A stretch of 64,000 bases of DNA from contig JACVVK020000491.1 of the NCBI GenBank assembly GCA_018292915.2, positions 48,501 to 112,500 on the forward strand, read 5' to 3'. Source of the stretch: Batillaria attramentaria (Eukaryota; Mollusca; Gastropoda; Batillariidae). Positions 1 to 12,426 of this stretch are shown in pieces (the stretch's first letter is position 1; each line of letters begins with the position of its first letter). The notes below the pieces were generated by a model. It had not been told where the DNA came from and searched no databases. It saw nothing but the letters and a program-made list of their open reading frames with translations. The position numbers and the translations under genes were made by a program.

Positions 1-9
1 CTGCTGAAC

Positions 10-70
<61 letters not shown>
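1..70. repeat. (TG)n microsatellite
   Basis: Uninterrupted TG dinucleotide run at the left edge of the window. Confidence 0.95.
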
Positions 71-71
<1 letters not shown>

Positions 72-834
72 AAAACTGAATTTAATCAACTTCAAATCAT
101 ATAATTAAATGAAGTGGTTACAAATCAGTTTTGAAAGTTGGAAACTCTGACTTTTTGCTGCTCTGTGCCGACTCTGATGCGACGTCTGAATCGTAGCTAT
201 GCGACGCCGAAGTGCACCCGCTCAGTGCCGGGCGAGGGCTTGAACCCCTCCACAACTTTTCCACTGACGAAAAAGTCCATAGTCTTTTGAACTTTCACTT
301 TTTTCGGTGGCATGATTCGTCACAGAGAAAGCGAATCCGATCGGTAACAAGAGCACTGCCTCTAAAATCTTTTGTCCATAGTTTCGAGCGCAGAAGCGGA
401 AAAAGATGGGGCACGTTCACTACGCGCGAGTGGCTGTAGTAGCCGCCGATCTGCAGCAGTAGACAGTTAACGCCTGCGAGCGTTAAACAGAACCAAAAAC
501 AGAACCGAACTGAACGCGGCCATGGCAAAGGAGAACACTCACTTGATCACAACAAGCCTATAGGCATACGCACGGTAGTGCAGAGCTAGTGCGTCAAGCT
601 AAGCACAGATCGCGTTCATAATGCTTCAACGTACCCACTCAAATTTTTTTTAGGACGTAAATTTTTACTTCAGTGCGTAAATGACGCACAGTTTAGGGAG
701 CCCTGGTGTTTTCAAAATTCTATTTTTTTATATTTATTTTTGTCGGCTTTGTACTGATGACTTTGTTATTATAGGTGCAACTGTCAGGTTTCACTTTTCA
801 CTTGAAGTTTATTTTCTGTTACTAACTTGCAGCC
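71..834. other. 5' flank of the E3 ligase gene
   Basis: I see no convincing coding exon here. Pyrimidine-rich sequence ending in CAG (to about 832) lies directly before the first coding ATG, so an untranslated first exon probably lies further upstream, in this stretch or outside the window. The core promoter cannot be placed from sequence alone. Confidence 0.4.
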
Positions 835-1304
835 ATGGCAGAGAAGCAGGCATTGAACAAAAAGAAGCCAGACAGGAAACCGACTGCAGAGTACCTTGCC
901 TTGCAAGCTGCCCAACCTGAACCGCCAGCCCCGAAACCGAAAGTTCTGAGGTTTGGTGCTTTTCTTTGTGTCAGTGTTAACCTTTACGCATAGACGTAGC
1001 TCTCGGATGCAAGAAAACCCAGGAACTGCGGCACTGAATTGAGAAAATTGCATCAAAATGATGCATTGAGTTTTACTACTGACCCAGCAGGTTGGGATCA
1101 AAGACAGGGCAACGAGAAAAAGGCCAGCATAAATATTTGGCCCCAGCCGGGATTCGAACTCACAACCCGAGCATTGAATGTTCAACTCTCTACCATTTTA
1201 CTATGCCGGATCCCCCTCCTACTTAAACAAGAAGCCTACTGTGTTGCGGTCTTGCATTACAATTTTTCTGTGTGTGTGTCAGTGTGTGTGTGTGTGTGTT
1301 ACAC

Positions 1305-1371
<67 letters not shown>

Positions 1372-1374
1372 TGT

Positions 1375-1425
<51 letters not shown>

Positions 1426-1448
1426 TGTGTGTGTGTGTGTGTGTGTGT

Positions 1449-1488
<40 letters not shown>

Positions 1489-4400
1489 TCACATGTGTGC
1501 TAGAACATATTGCATTCTTTAATTACTCTGACCCTTGGGAGTTTCATTTTGACCCTCTGGAATTTTTTTTTGGGGTGGTGAGGGGGGGGGGGATGTGGGG
1601 GGGGGGGGGGGGTCATCACAGACATCAGTCACAGCCCAAAATGACCGCCAGATTTTTGAAGTGTGATTAGCACTGTGTGTGTGTGTGTGTGTGTGCACGC
1701 GCGTGTGCGTCTGTGTTCAACCCTTTTATGTTGCATGGCACATGTATAGGAACAACAGTACATGTATGTACATGTGTCAAAAAGAACAAATGGAGATCTA
1801 TGTATGTTTGCATCTAACTTAATGCTCAACAAGTCCTGTATTTCCAGCGCCTCTGTACCTTTCATCGACATCTCAGCTGTTCTGTTAAATATTGCTTCAC
1901 TGTAAGACTGCAAAAGTGAATGTGTACTTAGCATCGAGCCTTTGACTATTTCATAATTTGTTGAGCAGCTCAGACATTGACAACGCCAAAAAGGACAAGG
2001 AGGAGAGTGCGGCGAAAGCTCCTGTAAAGGTGAGGACTAGAGCACAATAAAACTAAGTGTCTCTATTGCTGGTGGTGTATGCCAGCTGAATTATAGTGTT
2101 CAATGGACAGATATACAGGCCGTTTCCATGGTTACTAAGCCAACATGTTTTGGCACAGTTTCGTTTGTGGGTGCACCTGCACGCTTGAAGGCTCAAACTA
2201 TTCTATCTTGATGATTAGTTCAACTGTTATCGCGATACAGTGTTGTTTACACTTTGTCAGTTGTGTGAGCGGTCGAACATTCAAATTCTACAGCTGTTGT
2301 ATTTGACAGTCTCCTTCCTTGTATTATCTGTGTCAACGAGTACACTTCTCTTGGCTTAGTGCCAACATTGGAGACTCTGTTACTGTGGTTTGATAGATAC
2401 CACAAAACATCTCTTAACGATCTGAGGGCATAAAAATTATAAATTGATGGTTAACAGATATTGTTTTTTGGTTTTTTTTTTTTTTTAAGGGGTGGGGGGG
2501 GGGGGTTGAGTTGATGATGTCTTCAGTTGATTGTCATGCTTCATTAATTGTGCAGCCCCCAGAACCTGTGGACCATGAGAAACTGGAGCAGGAGGACCTG
2601 GCCAAATACAGCACCCTCAACCAGGAGGCTCTGGCAGCCCTGCAGCAAGAGAACAACCCAATCAGAGCCTTCTCCAAGTTTCAGTCAGCACATGAACTGT
2701 GGAGTCACAGCTGCTATGTGGTGAGTATTGATGCTGCTGCTGCTGCTGATGATGATACATGCTGATGAGTGTAACAGAGAGGGTTTGGAAGCGTGATGGG
2801 GGAGAACGGGTAATGCTGAATGGAGCGCTCACAGTACTCAAGAGGGGGCATACTGGGCCGACATGCTGACAACGTGGTTATATTCACAGGGGAGGAATAG
2901 GTCTCATTGAGTTCACACACAGACTTGATATTAATCAATGAATCATTCCATTATTGGTGTGTGTGTGTGCGAGGGGGGGGGGGGGTAGGCAAAGGGGTAA
3001 AAATGAAACAAGGTAGTAGGCTGACGACAGAACTTATTTCAACAATGAGCATTTTCCTGGCTGAGAAATTGAATGTGACAGAGAGAATTCATTACCGATG
3101 TCTACAAAGAGTGTTTTTGTTGCTTTGGTTTCTTGCTGCTGTGTTGACTGCGAGTACCAGCCAGTCACCGCTGTTATATGTCTCCACAGAAATCCAAACT
3201 GACAGAGACTGATGAGCTTATCCTGCGTTACGCTTGTGGGATTACAGCTGTGCTCCAAGATGGATCAAAAGTGAGTGATGGCTGATTGATTGATTGATTG
3301 ATTGATTTGGTTGGATGGATTGATTGGTTGGAAATCTCATGAAAAGAACTTTTGGACAGACTCAGGCATGAGTTTGTAAGCCATTCAGCATTCCACCACC
3401 TCTAGGCCAATTTCTGCTGGTTTTTTGTGTGTTTGTTTTTGTTTTTCCGCAGTGTAATACATATTGTGTTCCTCTTTTTTGGGGAACAAGGAAACTCATG
3501 CCTGCTGAGACTGTGTGTGTGTGTTGAACTCTGATTCTTCGAAAATGTCCCCCCCCCCCCCCCTCTTGTTTTTCTATGTAGTTTTCTGCCAGTGGACCTT
3601 TTTTCCATTTTTTTTTTTTTTTTTTTTCAGGCTATCCAAGAGGGACTTGAGATTTTCCAGGGCATGCAGAGAGAACCTGTGGCTCAGACATTCCCACTCT
3701 TGTACTATGGGATGGGGCGTGCTTTCACGGCTCTGTACAGGTGAGTTCAAACCCACCACCCTACGTAACACAGCCTCTGCAGGGTGCAGAATATCAGTGG
3801 AAGTGTTTAGGTCAGGATTGGTTGATTATTTTGTTTATTTATTTATTTATTTATTTTTGTTTTTTTTTATACTCAGGGTGAAGCCATCAGGGCTTAAAAC
3901 CTTCCACCTTTTGGAAGATTTCCACCTGTGGAGCAGCTACGGACATCATAATAATAATAATAATAATGAGTATTGTATAGGCGCTTTTCACAATTTCATG
4001 AGTCGTCTCAAAGCGCCGCGAACTGAACCCAACACGCATGCTCACGTGAATCACACGCATTCTCTCACACACGGGACATAAACACATTACAATCACGTGG
4101 TGCGAAGGGTCAGCTCAGCTATTTAAATTTTGTGTTACAATTACATCGTATCTGGTGTAATTGGTGTTGGTGACTTCATTGTAAAATAAACCATTATAAA
4201 CTTTCGTACGGGTGACGGAAATCCAATTTTTTTTATTTTTAAAAACCCTCCCTGACTGAAATTCTGCTTGTTGAGCAAAACTTGGATTGGATCGTACTAT
4301 TAGTAGCGACCCAGAGATAATCGTCACATTGATAGTGTAATGTTAGGGTATAGTGTAGTGTTAGGATGCCAGAAAAGGCAAAAAAAAAAAAAAAAAAAGA

Positions 4401-5179
4401 AGAAGAAAAAAAAAAAAAAATGCTTTTGCAGTTGCTGAAATTTGTGTCTGGTTTGGTGTTTCATCATTGTGGAACCCAGCGCTCATGGTCCCAGCCTGAG
4501 TTTCACGTCAGTCTTTTAGAAATTTAAGAGTGTCACCCATGCTCGCGTGATTACAGCCTGGGCTGGTACGATTTCAGGTTTTTTGACGGAATAGAGCCCA
4601 TCCAGACAGGGCTACGTCTGACGAAGATGAAGAAGAAAGCGTGGAAAGAGGTGTGCTGGCCTTCCTCAGAACAAGTCATCGAGGAAAGCAGACTCAAAGT
4701 TTACAAGGTGAGAGAGTGTGTGTGTGTGTACACTGTATATGTGTATGTGTGAGAGATATAAAGAGAGAGAGAGAGTTTAAAAGTTCAGGGGCTTTTGGCA
4801 TGTCGGCTGTTGCCACAAAGTGAGAATTGATAATATAGACTTTTGATGGAGTGGGCGAAAAAGAAAAGACAAGAACATAAAAAACAAAAATCAAACTTAA
4901 CAACCAGTAGCAACACAAAATTCTGCCTGCTCTACCACTCCACCCTGCCTTTCATGTCTGCCCCCAACCCCACACCCTCCCCCTCCTGAAACAAAAAAAA
5001 AAAAACCCAAAAAACCCAACCCCCAACTACAGCAAAAAAAAAGACACAAAAACAAAACTAGAAAACAACAAGAACCAAAAGCACCATAAGGCATGCATAT
5101 TTATTAATTTTTCAAAGATAAACCCAAAAATTAAAAATTAAATAAAATTGAAACAATTATGAAAAAAATCCCCAAGAGA

Positions 5180-5210
<31 letters not shown>

Positions 5211-8200
5211 AAATCAAAAAAAAAGCCACAAGCCATACGTGTGCATTGAGAAAAGTTAAAGAAGAAAAGAAATCAAAAATGGGGGGGGGGGGGGGGGGGG
5301 GGGGCAAACAAGGAAAAAAAGCAACAAAACAAAACAACAACCAAAAAAACTCCGAAGGGAATCCCCAAACAACAAAACTACAGTACTAGGAAAACCCAGG
5401 AGGGAAAACCCCCAACAGCACCAGAATACCTAATAAGCAAGAACAATTAGTGTACATGTACCAAGAAATTGCAGGACACGGTGATGTGTTGCACATTAGC
5501 ACAGCTAGACCAATTAGTGTTCCAAGAAATTGCAAGACGTAGTGATGTGTTGCTTATAAGCACAGGTCCCTCTATGGCTGTGACAAGATGGGGAAAACTC
5601 AGGCATTGACAAGTCACGCGAACATAACATGGATAGGATGTGCTGATAGGATGTGCTCATAGATAAACATCCTGTACGTCTGATGGAGCAAAAATATAGT
5701 CGCAGCGGAAACTGGGTCTTCAGTGACATAGTTTCTCCTGTTGAGAAGTGAGACTGACTCACTGAGGGACGTTCGCTACACGCAGAGGTTCATGCCAGAA
5801 AAAATATACAGCGAGCAGGTAACCGAATTTGCTGTGAATAGTCTGCTCAATGACAGGCACTGTGTGAAGAACGTTGCAAGAGCTACTGAAATGCACCTAA
5901 GACTTCTAGGTTCATCGTTTAAAATCTTTGAAGCACTTAAAACCATGCTCTAAGTGCACCAAATTGCACAGATATCAGTGAGTCACTTAAAAATTTATTT
6001 GAGGGGGTGGGTGGGGGGGGGGGGGGGCATGCCAAGCAGACGCACGCTCATGGCTTTGCCACTTCTTCTTGTGGACCATTTTACGCTCTGTAGGTTTCAC
6101 AGAATTTTTGTTTGGAACAGTTGCAGTTGTGAATGCACCAGTATGCGTGAATTGAGCTGAAAATAGTCTTGATACCTACACTATACAGGGATGGATTTAA
6201 CTGGTAATTACCGGTAAAATACTGGTTTGAAAAGGAAAATACTGGTTGGAAAATCAGTAGCCGGTAGAACCTACTGGTTCTCATTTTGTTTGACTGGTTT
6301 CAAAAATAAAGGAAAAGAGAGAAAACAGATCTCTGAGTCAGAGAGAGAGAGAGAGCTGTGCCGAGATGTAGTAGTGAGTGTATGACGCCTGTCATTTAAT
6401 TAATTGACAAACACAGTTACAGTTAGCAATTAACTTATCACTGCATTCGTCGGCAGATTTTCGGTGGCCTACCGGTTCACGTGCGAGTAGGTTTGTTTAC
6501 TGTGACGTCGTACCGGTTTGGAAAATGCCTAGCGCGATCACTATTATAGCTTTGAATGACTCTTTTTCAAAATGTCTGCTTTCTTCCAAAGGCAGATGTA
6601 CGTCATGGACATCTTGTCCAATTATAGTTTCCACAGATGTGAAGCCCTGTTCAGTGAGAGGATGTTACTTGATAAGCAGTATCAAAACAATTCGTGATAT
6701 GTGGGACTCGATATGCTGGAAGATGGGTGTTCAAAATTTGGTTGTTGAGTTGCCTGAGCCGATTGGAAGAGCGCCAAGCTAGGCATCTGAAACAGGCTCC
6801 ACTGTGAGTGCATGACTGTATCGCAAAACAAAATTATCAATGGGTTTCCTTTTCCGTGAAAGTGATACACTGTAGTTGATCACATCCTGTGAAACAAGCA
6901 GGCTTGATGTGTTCTGTGCAGGAAGTGCGCACATGCTCTTTCAGGGTCAGTGCTAGATCATATATAAGTCACTTTTCACATCTTGCAACAGGTCTAGGAT
7001 ACTTTAAATCACATCCTTTATACAGAAAAGGGTACTGGCGCTTACCACTGTAAGCCTCCACGAAAAGTTTCAAGGAGTGTTTGCTCAGAACTGGGTCAAG
7101 GCAAATCAGTTTTCAGTGGGTGTGTGTTGAACAGAGGATTTTAAATGCGTCTATTTGGAACGTATTGAATGACGCCAACAAAGCTGTAGGTTTGTGTGAA
7201 TGAATTGGCTGTGATATCCTGATTACACAGAAAAAGAAAGTGGTGCTTTCCTGTTCTCACCATAAATGATTTCAAAGAGTGCTCGGAACCGGCTCAAGGC
7301 AATGCAGTTTTCAGTGGGTGTGTCGAACAAGGAATTTCAAATACAGCAGCTTTAAAAAAAAAAATAAAAAAAATTCACTATTCTAGCACCCATTGAATGA
7401 TACCGACTTGGCTGAATGTTTGTGTGAGTGAATTGGCCGTCAGATCCTTTACATAGTAAGAGGAAATGGTGCTTACCCCTGTACACCTTGATACGACTTG
7501 CCTTCAAAGAATTACTGCCCAAAACTGGTTCAAGGCAAAGCAGTTTTGCGTCCGTGGCTGTGGAGCAAAGGATTTTTTGTTGTTGTTGGTCAGATCCATG
7601 CAAGACCTTGAAACCTGTTGAATGACACCTGCTTCGCTGTATGAGGGTATGTTTATGTGAGAATATTGGCGTTGAGATCTTTTATGCAGGGAAAACAATT
7701 TGTGTGTACCGTTACTCGCCTTTATTTAAAAAAGCGAGCGCTCAGAACTGGTTAAGTATCCCGGCTGGGGCCAAATATTTGTGCTGGCTTTTTCATCGTT
7801 GCCCCCTCTTTGATATCACCTGTATGTGGTGGAAAAGGACGTTAAACCCCCAAACACCCACCCACCCACCCCAGAACTGGTTCAAGGCAGTGCAGTTTTT
7901 TTTGTGTGTGTGTGTGTGGGGGGGGGGGGGTGCCTGTGGAGAAAAGGATTTTCAGATCAGTGCAACGATTTTTGAACCTGTTGGGTGACGCCGGCATTGC
8001 TTTCAGTTTGTGCGAGTGAATTCCGTGTGGGGACTGAGTCAGCGAATCATGCTGCTTGTTTGTCTGGGTACACTGTGAACAAAATCAGATCTGGCGATTT
8101 TGATCCCTGTTCGGACACATTGTTGCTGCGATAGTTTACACGCAGAAGGATCCCTTCCTGCAGCACAGCTGTAGGAGTGGTGCGTGCCTTGTCTGTAAAT

Positions 8201-8560
8201 GGCACACACATACTTGTATAGCAGAGCTGATTTACGGGTATGTGGTCAGCATTTTTCATCTAAGAAACTTGCAGTGTACGGTTAGTGACCTACAGGAGGT
8301 GGGCAGCAACAAACTGTGTGTAGCTGTGTCGGGTAGGCTCGTGTAGTCTGTTATTGGGTAAGTAGTACATTACTACATGTAGATATTATTATGTAGTGGC
8401 TTGTACCGTTTAACCTTCAGTGGTGGTGTTTGTAGCTGTGCTGTGACCAACACAAAAATACGGCACTTATTGTTAGGTACCGACCGTATCATACAGATTA
8501 TTCTCTCTCTGTCTGCCTCTCTCTGTTTCTCTCTCCCCATTTCTGTTGACTCTTGTATCC

Positions 8561-8608
<48 letters not shown>

Positions 8609-9465
8609 CCCCGTTTCTGTTGACTATGGTATTCCTGTCTGTATCTCTCTGCCTCTTTCTCTCTCTCTCCCCATTTCTGTTGACTCCTGTATCCCTGTCT
8701 CTGTCTCTCTCTCTGTCTCTTTCTAGCTCCCCATTTCTGTTGACTCTTGCATCCTAGTGAAAAGCTTACATTGCCATATTTATAAATATGTACATGTATT
8801 ACTATTAGCGCTGATTGCTAGAACATTTGTTAGAATATTTTAAAATTAGAGAAGGTTGCTTTTCAATCAACATCAGAAAACCAGAGGACTGTAAGCTGTA
8901 GCACAATGTGAGAAATCTTCTGAGTGGCAGATGACAAACTATCAGTGAATTTGATACAGACAACAGACAGACCTTTACTTCCACCGCAAACACCCCTCCT
9001 CCCCATCCTCATGCACCGCACCCCCCCCCCCCCCCCCCCCCCCCCCGAGGATTGTCAGTGTGTATGTGCACACCTATGCCGACCCCCCCCCCAGGTAGTG
9101 TCTTCTACAGCCCTTACCCCCTGTCTGCCGCCGTTCCTGGCTGTGGTCAGCTGCAGGTGGAGAAGGTCTTTATTGATTTTTCTTCCCTGGCTGTGGCGAT
9201 GATTAGAGTTTTTGGAGATTAAGGCATGGCGCTCAGGGATGACTCTCAGTCTCACTGTCCACGGTGTTACGGCAAGGGGTAGGCCATGCTTCAGCCGTGG
9301 TCGTCAGTACCTCTGTGTTACTGTTACCATGGAGAACGGGGTTTGTTTATGCTGTTAGGTGTTGGCGTGCGTTGTTTCGTGCCGGTTTCGGCCGGCGTTT
9401 CGTGACGTAGTTTTGTTTTTTAGGCAGTAGGTAGGTGTGTGGGGTTTGTGTCTGTTTTTGTTGTT

Positions 9466-9529
<64 letters not shown>

Positions 9530-10654
9530 ATTGTCTTTCTCTCTTCTATAGCTGCATAACTGGTACACACATCTGTGTGTGTGTGTGTGTGTTCGCGCAC
9601 GTGTGTCGGTATATTTCTGCTCTATGTCTGATCATGTAATTATTGTCTTGTTTTCATGTTTTGTTTTGGTATGTTGCAAAATGATTATGTAGTTGTTCTC
9701 TTTCTTATTAAGTACATGTAGTTTTAGCAACAGCAAGTTTGCAACCTGACAAACTTTTCTGTCAGCATTTTACGGTTCAGAATTCATTGTCATTCTCTCT
9801 CTCTCTCTCGGTAAGCTTTGGTTACATGAGCCTGACGAGGTTGTCTGCATATGTTTGGTTTCATTTGTTTTCGGTGACTGGTTTTGTTTGCTGTCATTCT
9901 CTCTCAAGTTTTTATAATCCCTTGGGTAGGCGATGCTTCAGCCGTAGTCTTCAGTACTTCCGTGTTACCCTGGAGAATGGGGTTTGTAGCAGTTGTATCA
10001 TTTTATACATATTTCTTCCTGTTCACTTTTTTTTTTAAGCGCTTAGAACTGTTATTAATTGATAGGTTATATAAGTACTGTCATTATTATTATTGCCAGT
10101 ACTGAATGCTAGTCACCTGCCAGTTTTACAGAGGTGTGTTTGCTTTGGGTGTGCGGGGGTGTGTGTGGGGGGTGGGGGGGGGGAGATATCAAGTGCTTTA
10201 ACCACTTTGGGGTTGATTTCTGGGCAGTTACAACTGTGTGAAAAGCCGTGTGTTAGTGACTTGGTGACTGGTCAGATTTCCTGAAATAGTGTTCACCGCT
10301 TAGTTACCAGTTGGATATCTTTGCCTGTAGAGTTTACGTATCCTCTCAGCGATCAGTTTGAAGGAAGTAGTTGTGTTCGTAGAGTCAGTGTCGCTGTCAG
10401 TTTTCCTGAAAATCGTTTTCTTGTCCGTTGTGCACATTGTGCTTCCTTGTTTGAGGGGGCAGCTAGGGCTGTGATCGTGCGGTGTTGGTAGTAATGACAG
10501 CAGGATCAGTTATCGACACATCGCTGCGCTAAACACAAAATTCTCACAGTTACGACGTCGTTCAGATTGATTGTTTTGTGTGGACCCTTCACCCAGAGAG
10601 GTAATAAAACGCTTAGCATTATTACCGCCTTGCACACTATCTGTGCGAAACCTG

Positions 10655-10715
<61 letters not shown>

Positions 10716-12371
10716 TATGCAGCTGTTTCCTGTAGACCGTGTAGATGAGGAAGAGACAGTGGAGGCGTAGTGACAGTATTTGCTGTCGCGTTGACGCACT
10801 GGCCTAGTCACGGATGGTGAACTTCATGTCGGGTACTGGTTGATTCTCAGCTTTGCCGTTTCTTCCAAATTATACCGTTCATGCAAACCGGTGTGCGCCG
10901 TTATGTAGTGATGACCGTCACAGTGTGCGTGTGTTCTACTGAGCACCGAGACAGTGCGGATGATCGTTTGCCGATGTGGACTTCAGGCCTTGTAAATGGT
11001 CCGTGACCCCGAAGGAGGAAAAATCTGTAGCATTTAGTGACGAAGTGACGAAGCCGCGAGCGCACATCTCTCGTTATGCTAGGGACGTTTGTGTGCAAGC
11101 TCCAACATTTGTTGTTGTTTTTGTTTCGTGAAAATAATACTAAAATCTGTGCAGTTTGATGCTTTTTGGCGCAATTTTAAGTGCTTCAGAGGAGAAAATA
11201 CATTTGTTGAGGAAAATGTTGAGAATTTTATTACAATCTGTGGAATTTTGTGTGGTTTGGCGTGATTTTAAGTGCTTCAGAGGAGAAAATACATTTGTTG
11301 AGGAAAATGTTGAGGATTTTATTACAATCTGTGGAATTTTGTGTGGTTTGGCGTGATTTTAAGTGCTTCAGAGGAGAAAATACATTTGTTGAGGAAAATG
11401 TTGAGAATTTTATTACAATCTGTGGAATTTTGTGTGGTGAATTTTGTGACAGGGGATTTGGTCTAGTGGTTAAGGCATCCGACTTCGGATCCTGAGCTGC
11501 CTGGTTCGAGTCCCCGGTGGGCAGGAATATGGTTGGATTTTTTCATACCATATCGAGTCAAATCCATGTGCAGACTCGTTTGCGGTGCCTGTCTCGCCTT
11601 CGTGTACACACGTACTCACAAATATCAAGTGTGCACGCTAAAAATCCCACGTTCATCTTTCGATGAAGAGTAGGCTGTGGCCGGTGGCGTGGTAAAACAG
11701 AAATACTGTCGCACGCACCAGAGTGAATAGCAGGGTGGAGGTTTGCACACAAAGTAGCGCCTAGCGGCAGCAGGCTTTCCCTGCTTCGTCCTCCAGCCTT
11801 GCGGCGCCTAGAGCATCTCATTAGAGATGGATACGTGCGCCGAGGAGAAGTCTACCATACCATACCATACCATACCATGGTTTGGCGTGATTTTAAGTGC
11901 TTCAGAGCCAGAGGAGGAAATACTTTTTTTGGAGGAAAATGTTTAGAATTTTACTGCAGTCTTCGCAATTTGGTGCGTTTTGGCATGATTTTAAGCGCTT
12001 CAGAGGAAGAAATACACTTTCTGTGGGGAGGAAGGATTTTAGCCAAGGGTGAAAATCCTCCAAAAGGTAGAAGATTGAAAGCCCTGGGACTTTGTTCCCG
12101 CTGGTGTATGATTGACACTGATTCCAGTGAGCAGCCTGCGGATTTAGGTTTGCTTATTTGCTCCCTGCGTTATTGCAGTAGAGGTCTAGCGCGACCACTG
12201 TGCTCTAATTACTGTATCTTACCTTGGCGTTGAGGGTGATTCTTCTGTTTTGGTGGATATCGGGTAAGGTGCTTATTGTTTTTTTGGTAGCAGTGGTGCC
12301 TTCGCTGCTGACTGCCTGTTTGTAGCAGGGCTGCTTTTGTGCTGAGTTGGGAGTGCGGTCCGTTACAGGTG

Positions 12372-12426
<55 letters not shown>

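Noticed and set aside
1039..1670. Long Cys/Val-rich open frames
   Set aside because: They are produced by (TG)n repeats; the same happens at 9439, 34332, 61789 and 62507, and as Thr/His frames on the other strand.
3515..4081. 188-codon frame over exon 3631-3740
   Set aside because: It is a shadow frame extending through a poly-T tract and a SINE-2 fragment; only the exon part in the other frame is real.
11450..11525. tRNA-Arg(TCG) gene
   Set aside because: The anticodon arm and B box are tRNA-like but the acceptor stem does not close and a SINE body with (ATACC)n tail follows. The heads of SINE-1, -2 and -3 were rejected as tRNA genes for the same reasons.
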